Positions 33,783 through 42,466 of a stretch of 64,000 nucleotides of DNA are shown piece after piece. The first letter of the stretch is position 1, and each line of letters begins with the position of its first letter. Source of the DNA: Streptomyces fagopyri (lineage in GTDB: Bacteria; Actinomycetota; Actinomycetes; Streptomycetales; Streptomycetaceae). The translations under genes were made by a program, and so were the position numbers. The stretch is taken from the NCBI RefSeq assembly GCF_009498275.1, contig NZ_CP045643.1, positions 62,001 to 126,000 on the forward strand, written 5' to 3'. Under the pieces are notes generated by a model. That model was given only the letters and a program-made list of their open reading frames with translations, searched no databases and was not told the DNA's origin.

Positions 33783-34388
33783 TCAGTCGACGTCCTCCTC
33801 GGCCACGGTCGTATACCGCTGTCGTGCCCACAGCGGCAGCACCACCCAGCACGCGAGGTACCAGGCCACCACCCCGCCCACAAGCCACGGTACGAAGGCG
33901 TCATGCGTGGCCACCCGCAAGATCAGAAACAGGGCCGAGGTGAGCGTGGCAATCAGGAGCGCCAGACCGAGGAAGGTAAGCCGAGCGGCCCAGCGGACTG
34001 CCTGCGCCTTGATACTGCGGCCAGACACCCACCGGTGAAACGGAACCGGCGCGATGAGGGCACCGGTCGCAGTCGCGCCGAGCACCACTGTGGTGATGTA
34101 AATGATCCGGTCTGTGTCGGACAGCTGCCCGAAGGCCGGCGTGAAGGCCACACTCAGCAGGAAACCGAAGAGGATCTGGACGCCAGTCTGCGCGACTCGA
34201 ACCTCCTGCATCAGTTCGTTCCACTGCCGGTCGGCGCGCTCAGCCTCGGACTCCTGGCGACGCGCCTGCTCGGCTCCTTCTGACGCCCCACCCACTGGTA
34301 TCGCTTCCGCAACCCTGCCGTCCGCCACAGACCCTCCCGGTGTAGTCGCCCGTGTCGGCACATACCCCCGATCGCCGCGATCGTGCAC
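33783..34388 (-). CDS. DUF6328 family membrane protein
   Basis: Up to 201 residues; an internal GTG at about 34328 would give a length nearer the family norm. The signature ERADRQWNELMQEVRVAQTG runs into VQILFGFLLSVAFTPAF, which I recognise as the DUF6328 pattern. Four transmembrane segments follow (VQILFGFLLSVAF; ITTVVLGATATGALIAPV; LTFLGLALLIATLTSALFLI; WLVGGVVAWYLACWVVLPLW), with a short acidic C-tail. The function of the family is unknown. It stands alone, convergent with the TetR gene. Confidence 0.8.
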   Translation of the reverse strand: MHDRGDRGYVPTRATTPGGSVADGRVAEAIPVGGASEGAEQARRQESEAERADRQWNELMQEVRVAQTGVQILFGFLLSVAFTPAFGQLSDTDRIIYITTVVLGATATGALIAPVPFHRWVSGRSIKAQAVRWAARLTFLGLALLIATLTSALFLILRVATHDAFVPWLVGGVVAWYLACWVVLPLWARQRYTTVAEEDVD

Positions 34389-34445
34389 CTCGAGTTGGCC
34401 ATCTGTTGACCTCTCGTTGGGGCGTGCCCTGCAAAAGCGTGTGCG

Positions 34446-34649
34446 TCAACGGGCACCCACTGCTTGCGCGAGGGTGGCAAGGTCGACCGCGGGCACGGTC
34501 AGGACGGGGAAGCCCGAGCCCGGTGCGGTACGCCCGGACGGTCCGCGCGCACCGTCCAGCTCCACCGTCAGATCTCCCCGCCCGTACCGGTCGGCGTCCG
34601 AGGACCCTCGACACGCAGGACGTGGTGAGTCAGGGGGCGATCCCCACAC
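34446..34649 (-). CDS. Small hypothetical ORF overlapping the end of the secreted hydrolase gene
   Basis: A 67-codon frame whose GTG lies inside the last codons of the hydrolase gene, so it could be translationally coupled. The second half (YGRGDLTVELDGARGPSGRT, then VPAVDLATLAQAVGAR) has protein-like composition and good GC3, resembling the end of a beta-rich domain. The first 15 residues are proline-rich. It may be a genuine small protein or the relic of a larger one. No family recognised. Confidence 0.35.
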   Translation of the reverse strand: MWGSPPDSPRPACRGSSDADRYGRGDLTVELDGARGPSGRTAPGSGFPVLTVPAVDLATLAQAVGAR

Positions 34650-36084
34650 CGTCGATGCGACTCCACGCGCGTTCCTGAGCTGCGGTCATGACAGGCCAGT
34701 GCCGTCCGCCGGGCCGCGGGCGTACCTGGGTTGCATACGGAGCGGGGCGGTACGTCGGATCGTAGAAGCATCCCGTGCCGTATGTGTTGTCGAAGTCTCC
34801 GCAGGAGCGTGCGATCGAGCTGGGCGTCGGCTTACGGCCTGAGCGCACCCATGTGTCCAGCGCGGACAGCGAGTTGGCGTATTCGGAGTCACTCAGCTCA
34901 CTGTGCGTGTTCTCCGTGGTGAAGGTCTGTACGAGGTGTCCGTCCTGACCCGAGCTGCGCAGGACGGCTCGGTAGGCCGCCTCGTGTTCTACGTAGACCT
35001 GCGGGTCGTCGATCGCGTGGAGGGTGAGAACGGGGAGGGTGACGCGGCCTGTCAGATCACTGTCGTAGGAGTAGTCACGCTGTGCGCTGGGGTCGGCGGA
35101 GAAGCGGGCCACCCCTGCGTTGAGTGCCTTGTCGTCGTGGGAGCCGTCGTAGCGGACGCCGCGGTTGCTGAACGGGTTGCGGCCGTCGAGCCGTTTGGTC
35201 ACGATGTCCTGGAAGAGGAACGTTGCGTACTGCAGATTCGTTGCGAGCGAGGCTTCCGGGATACGGGTGGCAGCCACTATGTCGTCGAGGTTGCGCTGCT
35301 GAGCGGTGGTGCGGGCGGCTGGTTCGGTTTCGATGCCGGTGCACTCCTGCAGGCGCTCCTGGACGTCGGCGGGGGTCAGGGCGGAGTCGGCGGGCAGCCC
35401 CTGCCACAGCGGGTACTGCGCTTCGGTGGGACGGGGAAGGTTCTTGCAGTAGTACTGGTAGAGCGCCCGCAGGTCGACCCGGTGGTCGTAGCCGCGCGAT
35501 CCGCCGGCCAGGAGGCCGTTGGTCAGCAGTACCCCGTCGTAGGCTCCGTGTTTCCTGCCGTAGGTCTCGGCGACCTTGGCGGCGACGTTGCCGCCGTAGG
35601 ACTGACCGTGCAGATAGGTCCGGTCGGGGCGGCCGAAGCGGTCGGTGAACAGGCGGCGTACGTTCTCGGTGTCGGCGGCGGCCATCCTGACGCCGTAACC
35701 GCCTCGGCGGTATGAGGACCCGGCCCAGGCGTATCCCTCGTCCACCATCACCTCCCAGCGCTCCAAGTCCTCGGTGGGACTCGACGAGTCGTAGGAGAAG
35801 TCGGGGCCGCCGTGGGCGTGAACGACCAGGGAACCGTTCCAGTGCGTGGGGACGGCCATCGTGTAGTAGGCGCCGGCCGGATCCCGGCCGGCGTAGCAAG
35901 TGGCTTTCGCCGCGAGCCCAGGCGGGCAGGCGATAGGCCCGGGCTGCGGCCAACCCGCAGACTGAGCGGTCGGATTGGCGAGCGTTCCGAGGATCGTTGT
36001 GGCCAGAACCGCTGTCAGAGCGGCGGTCCGCCGGCGGGGCGCGAGTCGTCGGAGGCTGCGTATTGCCGCATCGGCTCGGGGCAA
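34630..36084 (-). CDS. Secreted alpha/beta hydrolase (esterase/peptidase-like)
   Basis: About 484 residues from the TTG at 36084 (AGGAG eight bases upstream; another TTG at 36108 is in frame). The signal peptide is RRRTAALTAVLATTILGTLA with cleavage near AQSA-GW. The catalytic fold shows the oxyanion strand LVVHAHGGPDFSY, the nucleophile elbow YLHGQSYGGNVAA (GxSxG), an Asp in TLHAIDDPQVY, and a His in TTENTHSEL. Several Cys pairs (IACPPG...ATCYAG; SCGDFDN...GCFYD) suggest disulfides. It probably cleaves an ester or peptide outside the cell. A GntR-type operator palindrome (36110-36121) lies 26 bases upstream of the start, placing the gene in the regulon of the adjacent GntR and linking it to the uptake operon at 38504. 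Confidence 0.85.
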   Translation of the reverse strand: MPRADAAIRSLRRLAPRRRTAALTAVLATTILGTLANPTAQSAGWPQPGPIACPPGLAAKATCYAGRDPAGAYYTMAVPTHWNGSLVVHAHGGPDFSYDSSSPTEDLERWEVMVDEGYAWAGSSYRRGGYGVRMAAADTENVRRLFTDRFGRPDRTYLHGQSYGGNVAAKVAETYGRKHGAYDGVLLTNGLLAGGSRGYDHRVDLRALYQYYCKNLPRPTEAQYPLWQGLPADSALTPADVQERLQECTGIETEPAARTTAQQRNLDDIVAATRIPEASLATNLQYATFLFQDIVTKRLDGRNPFSNRGVRYDGSHDDKALNAGVARFSADPSAQRDYSYDSDLTGRVTLPVLTLHAIDDPQVYVEHEAAYRAVLRSSGQDGHLVQTFTTENTHSELSDSEYANSLSALDTWVRSGRKPTPSSIARSCGDFDNTYGTGCFYDPTYRPAPYATQVRPRPGGRHWPVMTAAQERAWSRIDGVGIAP

Positions 36085-36109
36085 GGTGTACGCTCCTGAC
36101 TTTTGCAAT

Positions 36110-36121
36110 ATGCTATAGCAT
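36110..36121. promoter_or_regulatory. GntR operator copy 1
   Basis: Perfect 12-bp palindrome ATGCTATAGCAT between the secreted hydrolase gene and the end of gntR. It shares the core TGCTRTAGCA with three other sites (36890, 38230, 38479). Confidence 0.75.
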
Positions 36122-36155
36122 GCATGTCGAGTGGATTTCCCGAATCGCCGGCCCG

Positions 36156-36875
36156 TCAGTTCGAGAAGCGCGTCGCGATCCGGGAGGTGTTGGAGGTGTG
36201 ACTGTGAGCCCGCATCAGTTCCTCGGCCAGCTCACCATTGCCGGCCGCGACAGCTTCAAAAATGACACGGTGCTGCCTGTATCTCTCGTCGACGACCTTC
36301 GCGCGCTCGCTGCGCACCTCGGACAGGACGCCGGCTCGCCGCTCCTCCGTCCCGAACGCGTCGACGGTGCGCAGCATCTGGACAAGAGTCGCGTTGCCGC
36401 TGGCCTGGTCCACGAGCTGATGGAAATGCCGCATGAGTTCCTGGATCTCGAGCACAAGGTCCCGCTCGGCGTCGCTCCCCGCGTCCGTCTCATGCAGCCG
36501 GCCCCGTAGTGCGTCGGCCCCGTCCAGGCAGTCAGACATCTCCCGGCGTTGGGCTGCCGTCGACTTCTCGGCGGCCAGACGGGCCGCGAGCGCTCGCAGC
36601 ACATCCTCCATCATGGTGAACTCGCGAAGCTCGTCCATCCCGAACTGCGCGATACGGACCGATCGAGGCCCGGTGCGCTCCACCAGACGGTCCTGCTCCA
36701 AGCGCCGCAGTGCCTCGCGGACGGGTGTCGCACTGATGCTGAGAGACTCGGCCAGGCCCCGCTCTGTCACTTTCTCCCCGCGCTTGAGAGCTCCGGTCAC
36801 AATAGCCTCGCGAATGGCGGCGTACGCCTGATCGCCGAGGGTGACCGGTGACGGGAGCTGGGGGAGCAAGGCCAT
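36156..36875 (-). CDS. GntR-family regulator (FadR/FCD subfamily)
   Basis: A 239-residue regulator. The winged-helix domain has QAYAAIREAIVTGALKRGEK, then the recognition region LAESLSISATPVREALRRLE and the wing LVERTGPRSVRIA. The C-terminal FCD helical bundle includes MMEDVLRALAARLAAE and the metal-binding His pattern MRHFHQLV ... YRQHRVIFEAV ... MRAHSHTSN. FCD regulators usually bind small organic acids. Its own promoter (minus strand, TTGACA at 36904-36909, TAACAT at 36882-36887) contains an operator copy, so autoregulation is expected. It most likely controls the flanking hydrolases and the ABC/AtuA operon that carry the same palindrome. Confidence 0.9.
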   Translation of the reverse strand: MALLPQLPSPVTLGDQAYAAIREAIVTGALKRGEKVTERGLAESLSISATPVREALRRLEQDRLVERTGPRSVRIAQFGMDELREFTMMEDVLRALAARLAAEKSTAAQRREMSDCLDGADALRGRLHETDAGSDAERDLVLEIQELMRHFHQLVDQASGNATLVQMLRTVDAFGTEERRAGVLSEVRSERAKVVDERYRQHRVIFEAVAAGNGELAEELMRAHSHTSNTSRIATRFSN

Positions 36876-36881
36876 GGTGGC

Positions 36882-36909
36882 ATGTTATTTGCTACAGCAT
36901 GATTGTCAA
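36882..36909 (-). promoter_or_regulatory. gntR promoter with operator copy 2 in the spacer
   Basis: On the minus strand: -35 TTGACA (36904-36909), 16-base spacer containing TGCTGTAGCA (36890-36899), -10 TAACAT (36882-36887). Binding would block RNA polymerase directly. The same arrangement occurs in the opposite orientation at 38220-38247. Confidence 0.75.
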
Positions 36910-37209
36910 CTCGGACCGGCCGGGGAAGTGCCTGGCTTCAGGTGAACCGCCGCACCGGACGGGCGAATAGCCCAGATCCCTGCCTGAGCTCTCGAGTCCA
37001 CCGGGGGTGGGATCTCAAGGCTCTCGATGGGGCATGCCTCGCGCCAGAGATCGGGCACCCCTTCGCGAGGGCCGAAATCCCGATGGGGGAAGGAACCGGG
37101 CTGGCCGAGTCCTCTGGCGGCCCGCCGTGAATCCGACGTCCCTCAGACAATCAAGACTCCCAGGCTCCCCTGCGTGCAACCTCGATGCGCAGCGCGGCAA
37201 GAGCGCGCC

Positions 37210-38214
37210 GTGTCTGAAGCTGGAGGGCCCCGGGTGCGGGGCCGTCTTGAGCAGTACCTCGACATCGTGGGTTCTCAGAGGCTGAGCGACATCGAGGACA
37301 TCTCGCAACGGCGCCGGAACCAGGCTGAGTTGGCCGCGCCCCGACCGGGGCGCACCGCACCACCGGACATCGAAGTCATTGCCTACTCGGCCTGGCCCGG
37401 GACGGACCCCAAGGTGCGGGTACGGGTGTATCGACCCGCGGGCAGCGGCGCGCCGTCCCCGTGCCTCTATTACATCCACGGCGACGGATTGGTACCGGGC
37501 AGCGCCGGGAGCGACGATGCGAAAGCGTCCTGGCTCGCCCAGGCGGTCGGCTGTGTCGTCGTCTCGGCTGAGTACCGGCTCGCCCCCGAGAACCCGTACC
37601 CCGCCGCTGTCGACGACCGTTTCGCCGGTCTTCGGTGGCTGGCGGGCAGCCCCCATGAGCTGGGCATCGATCCTGACCGCATCGCCCTTCACGGGTCCAG
37701 CGCGGGCGGTTGCCTGGCAGCGGCCACCGCGCTCCTCGCCCGCGACCGCGGTGGTCCCGCAATCGCCCACCTGATGCTCATCTCACCCATGCTGGACGAC
37801 CGTTGCCCGACGGCGTCGCACGGGACCAACACCGGATTCAGGGCATGGAGCCGCGGGGCGAACATACAGGCCTGGCAGGCCTACCTGGGCAAGGTCTTCG
37901 GGACGGACAGGGTGCCGGCTTACGCGGCTCCGGCACGCGCCGACGACCTCGCGGGACTCCCGCCGACCTACGTGGACGTCGGTGACCTCGACCTGTTCCG
38001 CGACGAGGCCGTGGACTTCGCACATCGGATGATGCGCGCCGGTGTCCCGGTGGAACTGCACGTCCATCCCGGCGGTATTCACGGCGGGGAAACCCTCGCG
38101 CCCGAGGCCGATCTTAGTGCGAGAGTGCGTTCGTACCGGCTCGGCGCCCTGCGACGGGCGCTGTTCGCGCAGCCCTCCGGCCGGCCCTCCCCGTCGGCGC
38201 AGTGGTCCGGTTGA
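37210..38214 (+). CDS. Alpha/beta hydrolase, hormone-sensitive-lipase family esterase
   Basis: A 334-residue cytoplasmic esterase from the GTG at 37210; the open frame upstream is not protein-like. It has the HSL-family oxyanion motif in variant form (YYIHGDGLVPGSAG instead of HGGG), the conserved VVSAEYRLAPENPYPAAVDD, the nucleophile elbow HGSSAGGCLAAATALLARDR (GxSxG), an Asp in DVGDLDLFRDEAVDFA, and the His in HPGGIHGGE. It hydrolyses short acyl or aryl esters. It is divergent from gntR, whose operator-bearing promoter region it shares. Directly downstream (38220) is an operator-controlled promoter for the transport operon, so the enzyme may act on the imported compound. Confidence 0.85.
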   Translation: MSEAGGPRVRGRLEQYLDIVGSQRLSDIEDISQRRRNQAELAAPRPGRTAPPDIEVIAYSAWPGTDPKVRVRVYRPAGSGAPSPCLYYIHGDGLVPGSAGSDDAKASWLAQAVGCVVVSAEYRLAPENPYPAAVDDRFAGLRWLAGSPHELGIDPDRIALHGSSAGGCLAAATALLARDRGGPAIAHLMLISPMLDDRCPTASHGTNTGFRAWSRGANIQAWQAYLGKVFGTDRVPAYAAPARADDLAGLPPTYVDVGDLDLFRDEAVDFAHRMMRAGVPVELHVHPGGIHGGETLAPEADLSARVRSYRLGALRRALFAQPSGRPSPSAQWSG

Positions 38215-38219
38215 GCTGG

Positions 38220-38247
38220 TTGACAATCCTGCTGTAGCAAATACCAT
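38220..38247 (+). promoter_or_regulatory. Promoter of the transport operon with operator copy 3
   Basis: TTGACA (38220-38225), 16-base spacer with TGCTGTAGCA (38230-38239), TACCAT (38242-38247). This is almost a copy of the gntR promoter at 36882-36909, pointing toward the binding-protein gene. The TTGACAATC and TGCTGTAGCAAATA blocks are identical in both. Confidence 0.8.
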
Positions 38248-38478
38248 CCTCGCTATGGAGCGGTCGGGACGCACGCTCGTTCGCCTACGGCGCGAGGCAC
38301 CTCGCACGAGCCACACTCTCGCCTCACTCCACAGCGGGCACAGACACAGTTCCAGGCCGACACCGCCACCGATCCCATAGGCCTACGACACCACCCGAGG
38401 CAGGACCCAGCTGCCGCCTGGCATGCCCCGCCGCCCTCACCACTCCCCGAGAAGCGCTGCGTCACTCCACAATATTCA

Positions 38479-38488
38479 TGCTATAGCA
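38479..38488. promoter_or_regulatory. GntR operator copy 4, next to the ribosome site of the binding-protein gene
   Basis: TGCTATAGCA followed by AAATAG, six bases before GGAGG of the substrate-binding-protein gene (ATG 38504). Together with copy 3 at 38230 it brackets the leader, suggesting a roadblock or looping arrangement. Confidence 0.75.
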
Positions 38489-38503
38489 AATAGCGGAGGA
38501 TCA

Positions 38504-39625
38504 ATGGTGATCACACTCCCCCGGGCTTGCGCCTTGGCGGCCGCTTGCACGGTCGTTCTGACCGCATGCGGAGGCTCCACGGACACAAACGGCTCGGCGA
38601 AGCCGACGTCCGCGGTCGACGTGGGCAAGGCGGCACCCGCCACGCCCCTCGACCCGAAGACGATCGCCAGGGCCAAAGATCAGGGGTCCCTCCTCCTCTA
38701 CACCAACGCGGACGCCGACCAGATGGCGCCGCTCACCAAGGCCTTTGAAGCGAAGTACGCCGGCATCAAGGTGCGCGTGCTGAACATGAACGACACGCAG
38801 ACCTTCCAGCGCTACGCCACAGAGACCGCAACAGGCGTGCGCACCGCGGACGTCGTCATGGCCACCGACGCCGTCGACATGCTGAACTTCGTCGACAAGG
38901 GCAGCGTCGTCGACTACGACGACCCCAACCTCGCGCACCTGCCGAGTTACGCGAAACTCGCCCCCGGCGTGTTCGCCATGTCCGAGGACCCCCTCGTCGC
39001 TGTGTACAACACCGCACTCATCTCCAAGGACGAACAGCCCAAGGACCTCAAATCCCTGGCCGAGCTGTCGAAATCCATCAAGGGCAAAGTCGGCACCACA
39101 GACATCAGCAATCCCCAGTCCTTCGGCGCGGTCAGCAACTACACCGCCAAGCACGGCGAAGCGGGATGGAAGAACATCGAAGCCCTGGGACCGAACTCGG
39201 GTGTCGAGTCGGGCAACGGCAATCTGATACAGAAACTGGCCCAGGGCCAGTACCGGGCCACATACTTCGTCGCCGGCTCGGTCCGGGCCCTGATCGAGGG
39301 CGAGAAGGCAGCGAAAATCCTCAACTACACCTATCTGACCGATGGCACACCGCTGCTTCCCAGAGCCGTCGCCGTCACCAAGAAGGCAAAGTCACCCGAC
39401 GCCGGCAAGCTCTTCGTGAACTTCCTTCTCTCGGTCGAGGGACAGCAGGCCGCGTGCAAGGGCGGCTTCACGCCGTACCGCGACGGTGTGAAGTGCCCTT
39501 ATGGACTGCCGGCGATCGAGGCGGTCGTCGGCAAGGACAACATGATGCTCGGCGGCTACCCGAAGGACATCGTCAAGAACAAACCGTCGATCGTGGAACG
39601 CTGGAAAAAGGCCTACGGCCGATGA
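38504..39625 (+). CDS. ABC transporter substrate-binding lipoprotein (iron/organic-anion type)
   Basis: A 373-residue lipoprotein starting at the ATG after GGAGG. The signal ends with the lipobox LTACGG, then a Thr/Ser/Pro linker. The mature part is an AfuA/FbpA-like type II binding protein: LLLYTNADADQMAPLTKAFE, RTADVVMATDAVDMLNFVDK, PLVAVYNTALISKDEQPKDL, YFVAGSVRALIEGEKAAKIL, PLLPRAVAVTKKAKSPDAGK. Proteins of this class bind ferric iron, thiamine, polyamines or small organic anions. The catabolic genes downstream argue for an organic acid here. It overlaps the permease gene by four bases (ATGA) and is the first gene of an operon running to at least 44199. Confidence 0.9.
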   Translation: MVITLPRACALAAACTVVLTACGGSTDTNGSAKPTSAVDVGKAAPATPLDPKTIARAKDQGSLLLYTNADADQMAPLTKAFEAKYAGIKVRVLNMNDTQTFQRYATETATGVRTADVVMATDAVDMLNFVDKGSVVDYDDPNLAHLPSYAKLAPGVFAMSEDPLVAVYNTALISKDEQPKDLKSLAELSKSIKGKVGTTDISNPQSFGAVSNYTAKHGEAGWKNIEALGPNSGVESGNGNLIQKLAQGQYRATYFVAGSVRALIEGEKAAKILNYTYLTDGTPLLPRAVAVTKKAKSPDAGKLFVNFLLSVEGQQAACKGGFTPYRDGVKCPYGLPAIEAVVGKDNMMLGGYPKDIVKNKPSIVERWKKAYGR

Positions 39626-41361
39626 GCGTCACCCGGCTGCAGCCCGCACTGCCACGCACTCCCCCGCCGCAGCAACGTCGACGGCGACGGCCCACGACCA
39701 ACGCGAGCCACTACATCCTGTGGGCACTCTCGCTCATCGTCATCGTCGGGTCGGTCGTCCCTGTCGCAGCCGCCTCACTGTGGTCGACCCCGCTGTACGA
39801 AACAGGCGGACACCTCACCTGGGACAATTTCCGGACACTGCTCACAGACCGCGGCTGGTGGACCGCGGTCAGCAACTCGATCCTGTTCGCCGCACTCAAC
39901 ACCATCGGCTCGATCGTGGTCGGCGTGGCCTGCGCGGTGTTCCTGACCCGCACCGACATCCCCGGCCGCCGTGTCCTGACGACGTTGCTGCTCGTCCCGA
40001 TCGCCCTGCCCGGACTCGTCCTCATCATCGGCTGGGCCGCAATGTGGACCCCGGCAGGATTCGCCTCCTCATGGCTGCAGACCAACACCCCCCTGAACAT
40101 GCCGGTCAACCTCTACAGCATTCCCGGTATGGCCATGGTTGCAATGAGCGTGGCATCCCCCACCGTCTTCCTGCTGTGCCGCGGCACCCTGCTGTCGATC
40201 GACCCGTCCCTGGAGGACGCCGCCCGCACCGCCGGCGCGAGCCCCCTGCGCAGCCTGCTCACCGTCAGCCTGCCGCTGATGCGCCCCGCCATCACCAACG
40301 CCGCGCTGCTGGTCTTCGCCCTCTCCATTGAGGTCCTCGGCCTGCCACTCATCCTCGGATTCTCAAGCAAGATCAGCCTGATCTCCACATACCTCTACGA
40401 CCACTGGGTGAACGACTCACAGCAGGGCCTGGTCTCCGCCGGCGCGGTGTTCCTCCTCGTCGCCGTCTCCGGACTCCTCGTCCTGCGCAACCGACTGGTG
40501 GGCGACACCGCCAGGTTCACCACCACCACGGGAAAGCCCACCAGTGTCCGCACCCTCAGGCTCGGCGCCTGGCGCTGGGCCGCCACGGCAGCGATCACGC
40601 TCTTCCTGCTGGTCTTCGTGGCCGTACCGCTGGCCGGAGTCGTCATGACGGCCTTCACCTCCATCCTGTCGCCCTTCATCTCGCCGTGGAGCGTGCTGAC
40701 CCTCGACAACTTCTCCGCCGTCCTCGACAACTCCCTCTACACCAACTCGATCACCAACAGCCTGCTCATCGCCGGCATCGGCGGCGCAGTGACAACCATC
40801 GTCATCGCGGTCCTCTCGGTCGTCGCCCACCGCTCGGCCTTCCGCTTCCGCGGATCCCTCCAACAAGGCATGCTGTGGCCGCGCATGATGCCGGCGCTCG
40901 TCACCGGCATGGCGTTCTTCTGGAGCTTCGCCCTCCTCGACAGATCCGGTGCCCTACGCACCAGCCTGTGGGGCATCGGCATCGCCTTCGCCGTACGAAG
41001 CCTCGCACTCGGCTACAGCGCCTTCTACCCGGCGCTCGCCGGCATCGGCGCCGACCTTGACAACGCCGCCCGCACCTCCGGCGCCACCTGGTGGAAAACG
41101 ATGCGCACCATCGTCTTCCGCCTCGTCACACCCGCCATGGGCGCCTCGTTCGTACTGCTCTTCGTCGCCATGCTCAACGACGCCGAACCGGCGGTGTTCC
41201 TCGTCACCGACAAGACCCCCGTGCTCGGCCTCACCATGCTGCAGCTCGCAGCGACAAGCATCGGCGGGACCGTCGCCGCGTTGGGAGTCATCCAGATGGT
41301 CATCACCTCACTCGTCCTCGGCGCGGGCCGCGCCCTGCTGGGGGTGCGTCCACGTGCCTGA
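39622..41361 (+). CDS. ABC transporter permease, fused double-domain (FbpB type)
   Basis: A 579-residue inner-membrane protein with two permease modules of about six helices each. The two EAA-type cytoplasmic loops are visible as DPSLEDAARTAGASPLRSLL and GADLDNAARTSGATWWKTMR, each followed by further helices. This fused arrangement is typical of FbpB-type transporters that work with AfuA/FbpA-like binding proteins. The N-terminus is a short basic, proline-rich cytoplasmic tail. The start overlaps the binding-protein stop, and its own stop overlaps the ATPase start by eight bases. Confidence 0.92.
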   Translation: MSVTRLQPALPRTPPPQQRRRRRPTTNASHYILWALSLIVIVGSVVPVAAASLWSTPLYETGGHLTWDNFRTLLTDRGWWTAVSNSILFAALNTIGSIVVGVACAVFLTRTDIPGRRVLTTLLLVPIALPGLVLIIGWAAMWTPAGFASSWLQTNTPLNMPVNLYSIPGMAMVAMSVASPTVFLLCRGTLLSIDPSLEDAARTAGASPLRSLLTVSLPLMRPAITNAALLVFALSIEVLGLPLILGFSSKISLISTYLYDHWVNDSQQGLVSAGAVFLLVAVSGLLVLRNRLVGDTARFTTTTGKPTSVRTLRLGAWRWAATAAITLFLLVFVAVPLAGVVMTAFTSILSPFISPWSVLTLDNFSAVLDNSLYTNSITNSLLIAGIGGAVTTIVIAVLSVVAHRSAFRFRGSLQQGMLWPRMMPALVTGMAFFWSFALLDRSGALRTSLWGIGIAFAVRSLALGYSAFYPALAGIGADLDNAARTSGATWWKTMRTIVFRLVTPAMGASFVLLFVAMLNDAEPAVFLVTDKTPVLGLTMLQLAATSIGGTVAALGVIQMVITSLVLGAGRALLGVRPRA

Positions 41362-42466
41362 CCTGCACCTGAACAAGATCACCAAGCAGTTCACCCAGCA
41401 CACCGCTCTGCACGACGTGTCACTGACCGTCGAGGACGGCGAGATCTTTACCCTGCTCGGCCCCAGCGGCTGCGGAAAATCCACCACCTTGTGGTCGATC
41501 GCCGGCCTGCACCGGCCCGACTCGGGAAGCATCGCTATCGGCGACCGCACCGTCTTCGACCACGGACGCGTCAACGTCGAACCCGAACACCGCAATTGCG
41601 GCGTCGTGTTCCAGTCGTACGCGATCTGGCCGCACCTGTCGGTCGCACAGAACGTTGGCTATCCGCTCAAGCTCCGCAAGACACCCAAGGCGGAACGCGA
41701 CCGGCGCGTACAGGAAGTCCTCGAACTCGTCGAACTGAGCCACCACGCCCGCCGATACCCACACGAACTGTCCGGCGGTCAGCAGCAACGGGTCGCACTG
41801 GCACGCGCCCTGGCCCACCCGCCCGACATACTGCTCCTGGACGAACCCTTCTCGAACCTGGACGCCAAACTCCGCGACCGGTCAAGGCAGTGGCTCAAGA
41901 CACTGCAGTCACAGGTCGGAGTCACCACGGTCTTCGTGACGCACGACCAGGACGAAGCCCTGTCCGTCAGCGACCGTGTCGCCGTCATGGACCGCGGCAG
42001 GATACGGCAGGTCGGCACACCCGCCGAGATCTACGAACACCCGGCCGACCTGTTCGTCGCCGACTTCGTGGGCACCGCCAACATCATGCCCGCCGAGGTC
42101 CTGCGGGCCGACGGAACCCACGCCCTCGTGAGCATCGAGGGCCTCGGCAAGCCGCTGATCGTGCCGCACACCGACAGACGCCCTGGCCCAGTGCGCATCA
42201 GCATCCGGCCCGAGAACCTAACCATCCACCGCGACGGCCACACGACTCCGCCGCCCGGTGCCATCACCACCAAGATCGACAACCAGGCCTACCTCGGTGA
42301 CCACTACCGCTACACCCTCCGCATCGGCCCCACCCCCGTGGTCGTGACCACCACACAGCCGGCCGCCGCGAGCGAGCTCACCATCAGCCTCCCCCCGGAA
42401 GACATCCGCATCTTCCACGACGAAGCCAACTCCAACCAGGAGACCCACCATGCCTCCGTCCACTGA
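41354..42466 (+). CDS. ABC transporter ATP-binding protein (FbpC/PotA type)
   Basis: A 370-residue ATPase from the GTG at 41354. It has Walker A LLGPSGCGKSTTLW, the Q-loop VVFQSYAIWPHLSV, the signature LSGGQQQRVALARALAH, Walker B DILLLDEPFSNLD and the H-switch VFVTHDQDEAL. The C-terminal ~120 residues are a TOBE-type beta domain (RISIRPENLTIHRDG), as in FbpC and PotA. It powers uptake through the fused permease; two copies should bind the two EAA loops. It overlaps the next gene by 17 bases. Confidence 0.94.
   Translation: MPDLHLNKITKQFTQHTALHDVSLTVEDGEIFTLLGPSGCGKSTTLWSIAGLHRPDSGSIAIGDRTVFDHGRVNVEPEHRNCGVVFQSYAIWPHLSVAQNVGYPLKLRKTPKAERDRRVQEVLELVELSHHARRYPHELSGGQQQRVALARALAHPPDILLLDEPFSNLDAKLRDRSRQWLKTLQSQVGVTTVFVTHDQDEALSVSDRVAVMDRGRIRQVGTPAEIYEHPADLFVADFVGTANIMPAEVLRADGTHALVSIEGLGKPLIVPHTDRRPGPVRISIRPENLTIHRDGHTTPPPGAITTKIDNQAYLGDHYRYTLRIGPTPVVVTTTQPAAASELTISLPPEDIRIFHDEANSNQETHHASVH

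Larger units (their letters stand above)
38215..38503 (+). other. Leader region of the ABC/AtuA operon
   Basis: About 290 bases between the esterase stop and the binding-protein ATG. Its first 33 bases hold a promoter with an operator, and its last 25 hold another operator copy, leaving a 5' leader of roughly 245 nt without a recognised riboswitch or ORF. Confidence 0.5.

Noticed and set aside
37027..37209. Upstream start for the HSL-type esterase
   Set aside because: The extra 61 residues are Arg/Pro-rich without homology-like features and lie in the probable regulatory region; the GTG at 37210 gives a normal family length.
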